Positions 26,120-34,851 of a DNA stretch of 64,000 nucleotides are shown here, one piece after another (within the stretch, counting starts at the first letter, position 1; every line of letters begins with the position of its first letter). The notes below the pieces were generated by a model that worked only from the letters and a program-made list of their open reading frames with translations, was not told the origin of the DNA and searched no databases. The stretch comes from Rhodopseudomonas rhenobacensis (GTDB taxonomy: Bacteria; Pseudomonadota; Alphaproteobacteria; Rhizobiales; Xanthobacteraceae): positions 35,895 through 99,894 of the forward strand of contig NZ_JACHIH010000020.1 in assembly GCF_014203125.1 (NCBI RefSeq), given 5' to 3'. The position numbers and the translations under genes were made by a program.

Positions 26120-27754
26120 GTGCCGAAGCTGAGGGGCTGGTTGGTGCAAGGTCTGGTGAGCTTTCTGAAAGGTCTGGGCGCCGCCCGGCTGATGGCGATG
26201 ATCGCCGTCACCGCTGCGCTGATCGGATTCTTCGCCTTTGTGATCATGCGCGTCACCACGCCGCAGATGACGACGCTGTTCACCGACCTCAGCGTCGAGG
26301 ATTCCTCCGGCATCATCAAGGACCTGGAGCGCCAGGGCATCCCGTTCGAGCTGCGCAACGAAGGCAGCGTGATCATGGTGCCGAAGGACAAGGTCACCCG
26401 GCTGCGGATGAAGCTCGCCGAGGGCGGGCTGCCGAAGGGCGGCGGCGTCGGCTACGAGATCTTCGACAAGTCGGATGCGCTGGGCTCCACCAGCTTCGTG
26501 CAGAACATCAACCATCTGCGCGCGCTGGAAGGCGAACTCGCCCGCACCATCCGCGCCATCGACCGCATCCAGGCGGCCCGCGTCCATCTGGTGCTGCCGG
26601 AGCGGCCGCTGTTCTCGCGCGAGACCCCGGAGCCGTCGGCCTCGATCGTGCTGCGGGTGCGCGGCGCGCTGGAGCCGCAGCAGGTCCGCGCCATCCGCCA
26701 CGTGGTGGCCTCGGCGGTCAACGGGCTGAAGCCGCAGCGGGTGTCGATCGTCGACGAGGCCGGGCAGCTGCTCGCCGACGGCGCCGCCGGCGATCCGGCG
26801 AGCGACGGCGCCACCGGCGACGAGCGCCGCGCCGGTTTCGAGAAACGGATGCGTAACCAGGTCGAGGCGATTGTTTCCTCGGTGGTAGGCAGCGGCCGGG
26901 CGCGGGTCCAGCTCACCGCCGACTTCGACTACAACAAGGTCACGCAGACCTCCGACAAGTTCGATCCCGAAGGAAGGGTGCTGCGCTCCAGCCAGTCGCG
27001 CGAGGAATCCTCGGCGACCGCCGGTGCCAGCGACGGTCAGGTCACGGTCAACAACGAACTGCCCGGCAATCAGCAGGGCGGCGGCGCGGTGGCCCGCGAT
27101 CAGACCAAGAAGAGCGAAGAAACCAACAATTATGAGATTTCGCGCGTCACCAAGACCGAGATCACCGAGGCCGGGCGGGTCAACCGAATCTCCGTCGCGG
27201 TGCTGGTCGACGGCATCTACGCCAAGAACGACAAGGGCGAGCTGGTCTATCAGGAGCGCAGCAAGGAGCAGCTCGACCGCATCGCGGCGCTGGTGCGCTC
27301 CTCGATCGGCTTCGATCAGAAGCGCGGCGACCAGGTCGAGGTCGTCAACCTGCGGTTCGCCGAGGCTCCGAGCGTGCCGCCGGTCGCCGAGCCGGGCGGC
27401 CTGCTCGGCATGGTGCAGTTCACGAAGGATGATGTGATGTATGTCATCGAGCTCGCGGTGATGATGCTGCTCGGCCTGGTGGTGATGTTCATGGTGATCC
27501 GGCCGTTGGTGCGCCGGATCCTGGCGGCCGATGCCGCCGCCCTCGGCTCGGTGCCGGCGTTGACCGACGCCAGCGGCAACGTGGTCGGCCCCGACGGCCA
27601 GGCCCTGCCGGCGCCGGGCCCCAGCATGATCGACATCGCCCAGGTGCAAGGCCAGGTCCACGCCCAGTCGGTGCACCGCGTCGGCGAACTGGCCGACCGC
27701 AACCCCAACGAAACCGCCGCCATTGTTCGCCAGTGGCTTCAGGAGCCAGCGTGA
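26120..27754 (+). CDS. fliF: Flagellar MS-ring protein FliF
   Basis: A 544-residue FliF, which forms the MS ring of the flagellar basal body in the inner membrane and is the platform for the C ring. One helix lies near residues 28-50 (MAMIAVTAALIGFFAFVIM) and the second near 440-460 (VIELAVMMLLGLVVMFMVI). Ring-building motifs include EGELARTIRAIDRIQAARVHLVLPERPLF, and NYEISRVTKTEITEAGRVNRISVAVLVDG. The C-terminal tail (VHRVGELADRNPNETAAIVRQWL) is the FliG-binding region. Start is GTG at 26120. Followed by fliG after 6 bases. Confidence 0.95.
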   Translation: MPKLRGWLVQGLVSFLKGLGAARLMAMIAVTAALIGFFAFVIMRVTTPQMTTLFTDLSVEDSSGIIKDLERQGIPFELRNEGSVIMVPKDKVTRLRMKLAEGGLPKGGGVGYEIFDKSDALGSTSFVQNINHLRALEGELARTIRAIDRIQAARVHLVLPERPLFSRETPEPSASIVLRVRGALEPQQVRAIRHVVASAVNGLKPQRVSIVDEAGQLLADGAAGDPASDGATGDERRAGFEKRMRNQVEAIVSSVVGSGRARVQLTADFDYNKVTQTSDKFDPEGRVLRSSQSREESSATAGASDGQVTVNNELPGNQQGGGAVARDQTKKSEETNNYEISRVTKTEITEAGRVNRISVAVLVDGIYAKNDKGELVYQERSKEQLDRIAALVRSSIGFDQKRGDQVEVVNLRFAEAPSVPPVAEPGGLLGMVQFTKDDVMYVIELAVMMLLGLVVMFMVIRPLVRRILAADAAALGSVPALTDASGNVVGPDGQALPAPGPSMIDIAQVQGQVHAQSVHRVGELADRNPNETAAIVRQWLQEPA

Positions 27755-27760
27755 CCTGAC

Positions 27761-28849
27761 ATGGCCGTTCCGCAGACCGTCAACGCCAGCAACCAAGACA
27801 TCGCCAGCGTGGTCGCCAATCTGGCGATGCGCCAGGGCAATCGTCCCGCCAGCAAGCCGATGAGCGGCCCGAAGCGCGCCGCGATGCTGATGCTGGCGCT
27901 CGGCGAGCAATATGGCGGCAAGGTCTGGGCGTTGCTCGACGACGACGAGGTGCGCGAACTGTCGTCGGTGATGTCGTCGCTCGGCACCATCGAGCCGGAG
28001 GTGGTCGAGGACCTGCTGCTGGAATTCGTGTCGCGGATGTCGGCGTCCGGGGCGCTGATGGGCAATTTCGACGCTACCGAGCGGCTGCTGCAGAAGTATC
28101 TGCCGTCCGACCGGGTCAGCGGCATCATGGAAGAAATCCGCGGCCCGGCCGGCCGCAACATGTGGGAAAAGCTCTCCAACGTTCAGGAGGAGGTGCTCGC
28201 CAACTACCTGAAGAACGAATACCCGCAGACCACCGCGGTGGTGCTGTCGAAGCTGAAGTCCGAACACGCCGCCAAGGTGCTGTCGATTCTGCCGGAAGAC
28301 ATGGCGCTCGACGTCATCGGCCGGATGCTGAAAATGGAAGCGGTGCAGAAGGAAGTGATCGAGAGCGTCGAGAAGACGCTGCGGGTCGAGTTCATGTCCA
28401 ACCTGTCGCAGACCAGGCGCCGCGACGCCCACGAGGTGATGGCGGAAATCTTCAACAATTTCGACCGCCAGACCGAGACCCGCTTCCTCACCTCGCTGGA
28501 AGAAGACAACCGCGAAGCCGCCGAACGCATCAAGGCGCTGATGTTCACCTTCGACGATCTCGTGAAGCTCGACGCCGGCTCGGCGCAGACGCTGATGCGC
28601 AACGTCGACAAGGACAAGCTCGGCATCGCGCTGAAGAGCGCCAACGAAGAGGTGCGCTCGTTCTTCCTCGGCAACATGTCGTCCCGCGCCGGCAAGATGC
28701 TGCTCGACGACATGGCGGCGCTCGGCCCGGTGCGGCTGCGCGACGTCGACGAGGCGCAGGCGCTGCTCGTCAACCTTGCCAAAGACCTCGCCGCCAAGGG
28801 CGAGATCGTGCTGACCAAGAACCGCGCCGACGACGAACTGGTGTATTGA
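27761..28849 (+). CDS. fliG: Flagellar motor switch protein FliG
   Basis: A 362-residue FliG, the rotor protein of the C ring that meets the stator. The N-terminal domain (about residues 40-130) begins [21 protein letters not shown]. The C-terminal domain has the conserved torque-generating charged helix in [45 protein letters not shown], and ends [21 protein letters not shown]. Start ATG 27761; stop overlaps the fliH ATG (TGATG). Confidence 0.95.
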   Translation: MAVPQTVNASNQDIASVVANLAMRQGNRPASKPMSGPKRAAMLMLALGEQYGGKVWALLDDDEVRELSSVMSSLGTIEPEVVEDLLLEFVSRMSASGALMGNFDATERLLQKYLPSDRVSGIMEEIRGPAGRNMWEKLSNVQEEVLANYLKNEYPQTTAVVLSKLKSEHAAKVLSILPEDMALDVIGRMLKMEAVQKEVIESVEKTLRVEFMSNLSQTRRRDAHEVMAEIFNNFDRQTETRFLTSLEEDNREAAERIKALMFTFDDLVKLDAGSAQTLMRNVDKDKLGIALKSANEEVRSFFLGNMSSRAGKMLLDDMAALGPVRLRDVDEAQALLVNLAKDLAAKGEIVLTKNRADDELVY

Positions 28850-29478
28850 TGGCTGCTCCTGCAAAATTTCTGTTCGATGTTGATTTCGGCGCGCCCGACG
28901 CGGCGCGCGAAAAGGCCGCGACGCCCGCCGAGATCGCCGCGCAGGTCGCGGCCGCGGAGGCCGCGGCCTATCGCGCCGGCTACGACGCCGGCCAGCAGGA
29001 GGCCAAGGCCGAGAGCGACCGCCGCGTGGCGCTGGCGCTGGAGGAAATCGCCATCTCGATCCGCGGCATCGCGGGGCGGTTCTCCGGCGTCGAGATGCGG
29101 CTGCAAACCGAGGCGGTCGACGTCGCGGTGGCGGTGGCGCGCAAATTGTGCGGCGACCTGATCGCGGCCGAGCCGCTCACCGAAGTCACCGCGCTGATCG
29201 GCGATTGCTTCCGGCAGTTGGTGTCGACGCCGCACATCGTGATCCGGATCAACGACATGCTGTACGACGCAGCCCACGAGCGGATCGAACGGCTCGCCAA
29301 GCAGAGCGGCTTCGAGGGCCGCCTGGTGATCATGGCGGAGCCCGAGATCGCCAGCGGCGATTGCAAGATCGAATGGGCCGACGGCGGCGTGCTCTTGGAG
29401 CGCGCGGCCACCGAGGCAAAAATCAGCGAACTGGTCGGACGCTACATGGCGTCGCGCAACGATCCCCCCGGACAATGA
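28849..29478 (+). CDS. fliH: FliH-like flagellar assembly protein
   Basis: A 209-residue protein located between fliG and fliN. An alanine/glutamate-rich helical N-terminus (EIAAQVAAAEAAAYRAGYDAGQQEAKAESD) has the GxxxG-like repeats typical of FliH, and the C-terminal region (VDVAVAVARKLCGD, HIVIRINDMLYDAAHERIERL, MAEPEIASGDCKIEWADGG) matches the FliH/HrpE family. FliH binds and restrains the export ATPase FliI; fliI is not in the window. ATG at 28849 overlaps the fliG stop, so the longer frame reading upstream is not the gene. Confidence 0.85.
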   Translation: MAAPAKFLFDVDFGAPDAAREKAATPAEIAAQVAAAEAAAYRAGYDAGQQEAKAESDRRVALALEEIAISIRGIAGRFSGVEMRLQTEAVDVAVAVARKLCGDLIAAEPLTEVTALIGDCFRQLVSTPHIVIRINDMLYDAAHERIERLAKQSGFEGRLVIMAEPEIASGDCKIEWADGGVLLERAATEAKISELVGRYMASRNDPPGQ

Positions 29479-29489
29479 GGACTTGAACG

Positions 29490-29840
29490 ATGGCCGACAA
29501 TGACAGCCAGGTGCCGTTGCCCGATCTCAATTCCACCGACGCGCCGCCGCTCGGCGACGTCGGCTACAGCGACGACGAACAGGTCTCGCGGATCGCCGCC
29601 GATCTCGAAGCGGTGTTCGACGTGCCGGTGCAGGTCTCGGCCGTGCTCGGCCGTTCCAAGATGGACGTCGGCGAATTGCTGAAGCTCGGGCCCGGCACCG
29701 TGCTCGAACTCGACCGCAAGGTCGGCGAAGCGATCGACATCTACGTCAACAACCGCCTGGTGGCGCGCGGCGAGGTGGTGCTGGTCGAGGACAAGCTCGG
29801 CGTCACCATGACGGAAATCATCAAGGCCGAGCGCGCCTAA
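29490..29840 (+). CDS. fliN: Flagellar motor switch protein FliN
   Basis: A 116-residue FliN with a short variable N-terminus and the SPOA core: VQVSAVLGRSKMDVGELLKLGPGTVLELDRKVGEAIDIYVNNRLVARGEVVLVEDKLGVTMTEI. It forms the base of the C ring with FliG and FliM and takes part in export-cargo docking. It lies 12 bases after fliH, with GAGGACTTGAACG as ribosome site. fliM is not in the window. Confidence 0.94.
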   Translation: MADNDSQVPLPDLNSTDAPPLGDVGYSDDEQVSRIAADLEAVFDVPVQVSAVLGRSKMDVGELLKLGPGTVLELDRKVGEAIDIYVNNRLVARGEVVLVEDKLGVTMTEIIKAERA

Positions 29841-29893
29841 CGGAAATGAACCGGCCGGGCGCGACGGGCGCGGCAGACTGACAGGAGACATCC

Positions 29894-31273
29894 ATGCGGC
29901 TTCTCATCGTTGGCACGTTAAAGGGTCAGCTCACGACCGCCACCAAGATCGCCATGGACAACGGCGCCTCGGTGACGCATTCGGAAAACAACGAGCAGGC
30001 GATGCGGGTGCTGCGCGGCGGCAAGGGCGCCGACCTGCTGCTGGTCGACGTCGCGCTCGACATCCGCGACCTGGTGATGCGGCTCGAGGCCGAACACATC
30101 CACGTGCCGATCGTGGCCTGCGGCATCGCCAACGACGCCCGCGCCGCGGTCGCCGCGATCCACGCCGGCGCCAAGGAATACATCCCGCTGCCGCCGGATC
30201 CGGAACTGATCGCCGCGGTCTTGGCCGCGGTGGCCAATGATTCCCGCGAGCTGATCTATCGCGACGAGGCGATGGCCAAGGTGATCAAGCTGGCGCAGCA
30301 GATCGCCGGCTCCGACGCCTCGGTGATGATCACCGGCGAGAGCGGCACCGGCAAGGAGGTGCTGGCGCGCTACGTGCACAGCCGCTCCAACCGCGCCAAG
30401 AAGCCGTTCATCAGCATCAATTGCGCGGCGATCCCCGAGCATCTGTTGGAATCCGAACTGTTCGGCCACGAGAAGGGCGCCTTCACGGGTGCTGTGGCGC
30501 GGCGCATCGGCAAGTTCGAAGAGGCCACCGGCGGCACGCTGTTGCTCGACGAAATCTCCGAGATGGATGTCCGGCTGCAATCGAAATTGCTGCGCGCGAT
30601 TCAGGAGCGGGTGATCGACCGCGTCGGCGGCACCCGCCCGGTGCCGATCGACATCCGCATCATCGCCACCTCGAACCGCAATCTCGCCGACGTGGTGCGC
30701 GAGGGCACGTTCCGCGAGGATCTGCTGTTCCGGCTCAACGTCGTCAATCTGAAGATCCCGCCGTTGCGCGAACGGCCCGCCGACATTCTCGAATTGGCGC
30801 AGCATTTCGCCAAGAAATACGCCGCCGCCAATGGCGTGCCGCTGCGGCCGATCTCCGCGGATGCGCGCCGCGTGCTGAGCAGCAACCGCTGGCAGGGCAA
30901 CGTCCGCGAATTGGAAAACACCATTCACCGCGCGGTGCTGATGGCGCAGGGCGACGAGATCGGCCCGGAGGCGATCATTTCGCCGGACGGCGATCGGCTG
31001 GATCTCGCCAAGACGCCGCCGGCGGTGGCGCACGCGACGCTCGCGGCCGAACAGGTCACCCGCGCGCTGGTCGGCCGCACCGTCGCCGACGTCGAGCGCG
31101 ATCTGATTTTGGAGACGCTGAAGCATTGCCTCGGCAACCGCACCCACGCGGCGAACATTCTCGGCATCTCGATCCGCACCCTGCGCAACAAGCTGAACGA
31201 ATACGCCGACGGCGGCCTGCCGGTGACGCCGGCCGGCTCCGGCGAATTCCGGGCTTTCGTGGCGACGGCGTAA
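29894..31273 (+). CDS. flbD: Sigma-54-dependent flagellar regulator FlbD-like
   Basis: A 459-residue activator of sigma-54 RNA polymerase. The N-terminal receiver-like domain (1-120) has an aspartate in LLLVDVAL (Asp52) but lacks the acidic pair near the N-terminus and is therefore probably not phosphorylated in the normal way, as with FlbD. The AAA+ core has Walker A GESGTGKE (148-155), the sigma-54 contact GAFTGA (195-200) and GTLLLDEISEM. A C-terminal Fis-type helix-turn-helix follows (HCLGNRTHAANILGISIRTLRNKLNEY). In Caulobacter FlbD controls middle and late flagellar genes. It ends the fli cluster here. Confidence 0.93.
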   Translation: MRLLIVGTLKGQLTTATKIAMDNGASVTHSENNEQAMRVLRGGKGADLLLVDVALDIRDLVMRLEAEHIHVPIVACGIANDARAAVAAIHAGAKEYIPLPPDPELIAAVLAAVANDSRELIYRDEAMAKVIKLAQQIAGSDASVMITGESGTGKEVLARYVHSRSNRAKKPFISINCAAIPEHLLESELFGHEKGAFTGAVARRIGKFEEATGGTLLLDEISEMDVRLQSKLLRAIQERVIDRVGGTRPVPIDIRIIATSNRNLADVVREGTFREDLLFRLNVVNLKIPPLRERPADILELAQHFAKKYAAANGVPLRPISADARRVLSSNRWQGNVRELENTIHRAVLMAQGDEIGPEAIISPDGDRLDLAKTPPAVAHATLAAEQVTRALVGRTVADVERDLILETLKHCLGNRTHAANILGISIRTLRNKLNEYADGGLPVTPAGSGEFRAFVATA

Positions 31274-31361
31274 CGGCGCGGGAGCGGCTCGCAGAGTCAG
31301 ACTTTATGGTGCACCGGATGCAGCGCATTCGATGGCTCGGTGCGTCCGTCCAAAAGAAGCC

Positions 31362-31480
31362 GTCATCCCGGGGCGCGAGTTCGCAAGAACGAGCGAACCC
31401 GGGATCCAGTATTCCAGGGCGGTGAATACTGGATCCCGGGTTCACTCGCAGCTAAAGCTGCTCGCGCCCCGGGACGACGA
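31362..31480. repeat. Dispersed palindromic repeat, family A copy 4
   Basis: Left arm 'gtcatcccggggcgcgag', right arm 'ctcgcgccccgggacgac'; inner pair 'cgggatccagtattccag' and 'tactggatcccgggttc'. Lies between flbD and the small ORFs. Confidence 0.88.
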
Positions 31481-31544
31481 TGTCTGGTTTGTCAGGCGCA
31501 TCGGCTCAATGGAAAGAGGCATTGCCATCGGCAACGAGCCGGCC

Positions 31545-31700
31545 TCACGAATAATCCGGCGCATTCGGATTGCGGAAGATCCGGATCGGCTCGCCCGGCG
31601 TCAGCTTCGGCGCGGTCAGCACGGCGTAGGCGTACAGCGCCAGATAGACAATCGCGAGCGCGCCGATCGCGTAGAACAGCCAGGTCGCGACGCGTTTCAT
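31545..31700 (-). CDS. Small single-helix membrane protein
   Basis: A 51-residue ORF starting MKRVATWLFYAIGALAIVYL, with one membrane helix (about 5-28) and a cytoplasmic or periplasmic tail PKLTPGEPIRIFRNPNAPDYS. It is too short for many gene finders, but the positively charged start, clean helix and proline-rich tail look like a genuine small membrane protein. AGTGCTTG precedes the ATG, a weak ribosome site. Function unknown. Confidence 0.6.
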   Translation of the reverse strand: MKRVATWLFYAIGALAIVYLALYAYAVLTAPKLTPGEPIRIFRNPNAPDYS

Positions 31701-31790
31701 CAAGCACTCCGCAAATTCACAAATGCGGTCGCCCTTATAGCCCCGCGACGCCTGGCGTCCCAGCGCAAATCCGCCGCGCGGGGCTGCGCG

Positions 31791-32069
31791 CTACTTGCGG
31801 ACGTCGATGCTGCGCAGAATGATCCCGGCGGGATGGCCTTCGAGTTCGGATTTGGAAAACTTCTGCGCCGCCAGCGCCTCGATGCTGGCGCGCAGCCGCA
31901 TGAACTGCGGCTCGCGTTGGTTCGCGGGCGTGCGCGCCGCGCCGTCGAGCGCGTCCATCGCGGTGGTGGACACCGCGCAATCGATCTCGGTGGCTTCGTC
32001 CATCATCGAAAACAGCACGACCGAGCGGTCGCAATCGTAACTGCGGAACTTGCCGCTGGTAAGCGCCAT
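31791..32069 (-). CDS. DUF1488-like hypothetical protein
   Basis: A 92-residue protein, MALTSGKFRSYDCDRSVVLF at the start and HPAGIILRSIDVRK at the end, which fits the small DUF1488 family of unknown function. The ATG at 32069 follows CCCCAAGGAGATTCCG, an excellent ribosome site; the longer frame beginning at 32297 is an out-of-family extension. It is one of four small minus-strand ORFs in this 1.1 kb stretch, likely transcribed together. Confidence 0.8.
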   Translation of the reverse strand: MALTSGKFRSYDCDRSVVLFSMMDEATEIDCAVSTTAMDALDGAARTPANQREPQFMRLRASIEALAAQKFSKSELEGHPAGIILRSIDVRK

Positions 32070-32139
32070 CGGAATCTCCTTGGGGGTGGTCGAGCAAAAG
32101 CCGCAGGGCGTCGCCGCGTGAGCCCGGCGGCGGCGCCTG

Positions 32140-32319
32140 TTATCGCTTCTTCTTGGCCGGCGGCGGGTCGATCTCGTCGATCCGGGTGCGGCAGGCGGCT
32201 TCGGTCGGGTGCGGGCCGGAGACGAAGGTGCCGCTGACCTTGGTGCTGTACCAGCCGGCTTCAACGCCGAGCCGCAGCGATTCCTCGGTGCGGACATGGC
32301 GCGGAGAGAGATTCTGCAT
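32140..32319 (-). CDS. Small hypothetical protein
   Basis: A 59-residue ORF starting MQNLSPRHVRTEESLRLGVE and ending PPAKKKR. The middle (AGWYSTKVSGTFVSGPHPTE, AACRTRIDEID) is compact and non-repetitive, and codon use is like the neighbours. I do not recognise a family. It ends 70 bases before the DUF1488-like start. Probably real from its position among similar small genes, but not independently supported. Confidence 0.55.
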   Translation of the reverse strand: MQNLSPRHVRTEESLRLGVEAGWYSTKVSGTFVSGPHPTEAACRTRIDEIDPPPAKKKR

Positions 32320-32383
32320 GGTACGGGCCTTTCGATGAGCGTCGAGCGCGACGCGGGACAGCTTCAGTGTTGAAGGCGGAGCG

Positions 32384-32653
32384 TCACGTCGGCTGCGCCA
32401 CCGCGTCGAGGCGGCGCGCCTCGGCGAGATCGCCGGCGGCGATCGCGATCAGTTCCAGCGACGAGCGATGCGGTGGCGCGCCCGGGACGGTGATCATGGT
32501 GGCGACGCGGCGGAACACCGGAAACGACAGGCCTTCGATCATCTCGTCGTCGGTGACGACCTCGTAGGCGCCGGCCGGCAGCACGCGGTCGATCCCCGCG
32601 AGCTGGAACGGATTGCGGAACGTAATGGTTTCGCGGCGCGATCGCATGGTCAT
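32384..32653 (-). CDS. Conserved hypothetical protein
   Basis: An 89-residue protein: MTMRSRRETITFRNPFQLAG, then a DRVLPAGAYEVVTDDEMIEG beta-rich segment and PVFRRVATMITVPG. ATG at 32653 is preceded by ATGCAGGAAGGTCTTC, a good ribosome site. It is the first of four small minus-strand ORFs. No known function; the sequence reads like a small all-beta soluble protein. Confidence 0.65.
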   Translation of the reverse strand: MTMRSRRETITFRNPFQLAGIDRVLPAGAYEVVTDDEMIEGLSFPVFRRVATMITVPGAPPHRSSLELIAIAAGDLAEARRLDAVAQPT

Positions 32654-32937
32654 GAAGACCTTCCTGCATGCCGGAGGCAGCGTGATCGCAAGCGCAACGG
32701 AGCGGATGTCGCCCGGCGATCATGCGCCGTTTCCCCCGCAATAGCCATGGCTATGTTGTGAACCGCACTTTGCCGCCGCAAAAGCCTTGCTTTTGAATCC
32801 TGTTATCGCCATTTGTTGAAGATACTCAACGCGAAATGGCGGTTTCGATCGGCGCGGCTGATACTCGGTGCGCTTGATCCGGGGTCGGGCGCGCGGCCGC
32901 CGGTCGTCACCGCCCCTTGTCACGCAGGATAGTCATC

Positions 32938-33777
32938 ATGAAGCTTCGCGTCGGTTACGAGATGATCTACGATTTTCAGCAGCCGACCCCGATGATCATG
33001 GTGCTCGGCGTGCACTTCACCCGCGCCTCCGACGTGATCGTGCCGGATTTTCTCACCGTGACGCCGGCGGTGCCGATCACGCCCTATCGCGACATGTTCG
33101 GCAATTGGTGCAGCCGCATCGTCGCGCCGCCCGGACGGCTGCGGCTTTTCGCCGACGGCATCGTCCGCGACCTCGGCGTTACCGATCCGCTGGTTCCCGA
33201 CGCGATCCAGCACGCCGTCGAAGACCTGCCGCCGGACACCTTGGTGTATCTGCTCGGCAGCCGCTATTGCGAGACCGACCGCTTGTCGGACATCGCCTGG
33301 AAACTGTTCGAAAAGACCCCGCCCGGCTGGGCGCGGGTGCAGGCGATCTGCGATTTCGTGCACCACCACATCGCCTTCAACTATCAGCACGCCCGCGCCA
33401 CCCGCACCGCCTATGAGGCGTATGAGGAAGGCCGCGGCGTCTGCCGCGACTACGCGCATCTGGCGCTGACCTTGTGCCGCTGCATGAACATCCCGGCGCG
33501 TTACTGCACCGGCTATCTCGGCGACATGGGCACGCCGCAGCCGTGGGGCGTCGGCGACTTCGCCGGCTGGTTCGAAGCCTATCTCGGCGGCAAGTGGCAC
33601 ACCTTCGATCCGCGCAACAACGTGCCGCGGCTCGGCCGCGTGCTGATCGCGCAGGGCCGCGACGCCGCCGACGTGCCGATCACCCAGACCTTCGGGCCGA
33701 ATCATCTGGTCAGCTTCAAGGTGTGGACCGACGAGATCGTCGAACCGGCCGAAGAGGCGGTCGCCGCCGCGCGCTAA
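32938..33777 (+). CDS. Transglutaminase-like family protein
   Basis: A 279-residue cytoplasmic protein with the bacterial transglutaminase-like core. The triad is readable as Cys in GRGVCRDYAHLALTLCRCM, His in GKWHTFDPRNN and the following Asp. The N-terminal domain (KLRVGYEMIYDFQQPTPMIMVL) is the beta-rich domain usual in these proteins. It is clearly paralogous to the gene at 51514-52326; both share YCTGYLGD and WHTFD segments. Physiological role is unknown (protease-like or amide hydrolysis). ATG at 32938 is chosen over an upstream TTG because it starts at the conserved KLRVGYE. Confidence 0.88.
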   Translation: MKLRVGYEMIYDFQQPTPMIMVLGVHFTRASDVIVPDFLTVTPAVPITPYRDMFGNWCSRIVAPPGRLRLFADGIVRDLGVTDPLVPDAIQHAVEDLPPDTLVYLLGSRYCETDRLSDIAWKLFEKTPPGWARVQAICDFVHHHIAFNYQHARATRTAYEAYEEGRGVCRDYAHLALTLCRCMNIPARYCTGYLGDMGTPQPWGVGDFAGWFEAYLGGKWHTFDPRNNVPRLGRVLIAQGRDAADVPITQTFGPNHLVSFKVWTDEIVEPAEEAVAAAR

Positions 33778-33833
33778 CCTCCGAGGCGTCGCCGGGCAGC
33801 GATCACAGCGATCCGGCAATGGCTCTCAACGGG

Positions 33834-33950
33834 TCGTCCCTGCGTACGCAGGGACCCATCACCCCTGGCGTCCGTGGTGAAAAACTAACCTCCGCTCCGC
33901 TGTAAATGAGAGTCCGCGCCGTAGGGGTCCCTGCTTGTGCAGGGACGACG
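33834..33950. repeat. Palindromic repeat, family G
   Basis: Ends are 'cgtccctgcgtacgcaggga' and 'tccctgcttgtgcagggacg', each itself a small hairpin and together an inverted pair. Lies in the 502-base gap before nap; a single copy in this window. Confidence 0.8.
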
Positions 33951-34181
33951 CGTTGAAATGCAGCGGCCATTCGTGGTCGCAGTGCATGAGGCTCAGTGCT
34001 TGATCCTCCGTGCTCTGGGCTCTGTGCTGCGTGTTCAGGGCGCCGCGTTGTACGTTGTGCGCTGTCGTTGTCGCAGCGCAAGCTCGCGCCGTTATTGTTC
34101 GGCGTCGTCGACGAGTTCCCGTTCGCCTGATGGCATCATTTCAGCATGATCACCTCGGTGCCGACCGAGTTGTTAGCGGAT

Positions 34182-34195
34182 TTGATTTGGATCAA
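34182..34195. promoter_or_regulatory. FNR/FixK-type box upstream of napE
   Basis: TTGAT-TTGG-ATCAA is a perfect match to the FNR/FixK2 consensus TTGAT-N4-ATCAA. It is centred about 90 bases before the napE ATG, so low-oxygen activation of the nap operon is expected. Confidence 0.88.
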
Positions 34196-34279
34196 GCTCG
34201 CCGGGGGCAATTTCTGGGCATTGTCCCCGCGGGCGCGGCCCTGAAGCCGTAATCATTCACATTTCAATCGAGATCACCC

Positions 34280-34453
34280 ATGTCGGCTGTTGGCCATGAC
34301 AAGGGCACCCACCTGCGTCGTCGACGCATGGAGGTGTTCGCCTTCTTTCTGCTCGTCGCTGTGTTGATGCCCGCGCTCGCGGTCGCGACCGTCGGCAGCT
34401 ACGGGCTCACCGTGTGGATCTATCAGTCGATCGCCGGTCCGCCGACCAAGTGA
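34280..34453 (+). CDS. napE: Periplasmic nitrate reductase small membrane protein NapE
   Basis: A 57-residue single-helix membrane protein. RRRRMEVFAFFLLVAVLMPALAVATVGSYGLTVWIYQ matches NapE. It is short enough to be missed by gene finders. The gene starts the nap cluster; its function is not established. Preceded by AATCGAGATCACCC. Confidence 0.85.
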   Translation: MSAVGHDKGTHLRRRRMEVFAFFLLVAVLMPALAVATVGSYGLTVWIYQSIAGPPTK

Positions 34454-34479
34454 CGCCCGCCCTGCCAACGGAGGTTCCC

Positions 34480-34797
34480 GTGCCAAATAATCCCGTCCTC
34501 GATCGCCGCGCGCTGTTCTCCGGCCGCTTCAAGAATCCGAACGCCGTGGTGCGACCGCCCGGCGGCGAGATCGCCAGCATCCTGGTGCAGGCTCGTCCGG
34601 AACGGCTCGACGAGGTCGCCGCCGCGATCGTAGCCTTCGCCGGCTGCGAAGTGTTCGCCCGCGATCCGCAAGGCAAGCTGGTGGTGGTGATCGACGCCGA
34701 GGATTCCGGCGTGATCGGCTCGACGCTCAACGCCATCGCGGCGCTGCCCAACGTGTATTCCGCCGCCTTGGTGTTCCACGCCATCGAAGCCGGCTAG
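34480..34797 (+). CDS. napD: NapA maturation chaperone NapD
   Basis: A 105-residue NapD. GEIASILVQARPERLDEVAAAIVAFAGCEVFARDPQGKLVVVI matches the family. NapD binds the twin-arginine signal peptide of NapA and holds it until the molybdenum cofactor is in place. Start is GTG at 34480 after ACGGAGGTTCCC, a strong site; an upstream ATG would add 22 unrelated residues that overlap napE. Confidence 0.9.
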   Translation: MPNNPVLDRRALFSGRFKNPNAVVRPPGGEIASILVQARPERLDEVAAAIVAFAGCEVFARDPQGKLVVVIDAEDSGVIGSTLNAIAALPNVYSAALVFHAIEAG

Positions 34798-34851
34798 GCG
34801 CACTTCCTCTTCCAACAATCAGCTCACCCTCTGCTGCGGCAAGGAAACGTC

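Noticed and set aside
26057..28864. Very long minus-strand ORF (935 codons) across fliF-fliG
   Set aside because: It mirrors the fliF and fliG genes and is rich in His, Arg and Gln without domains, as expected from antisense frames in high-GC DNA.
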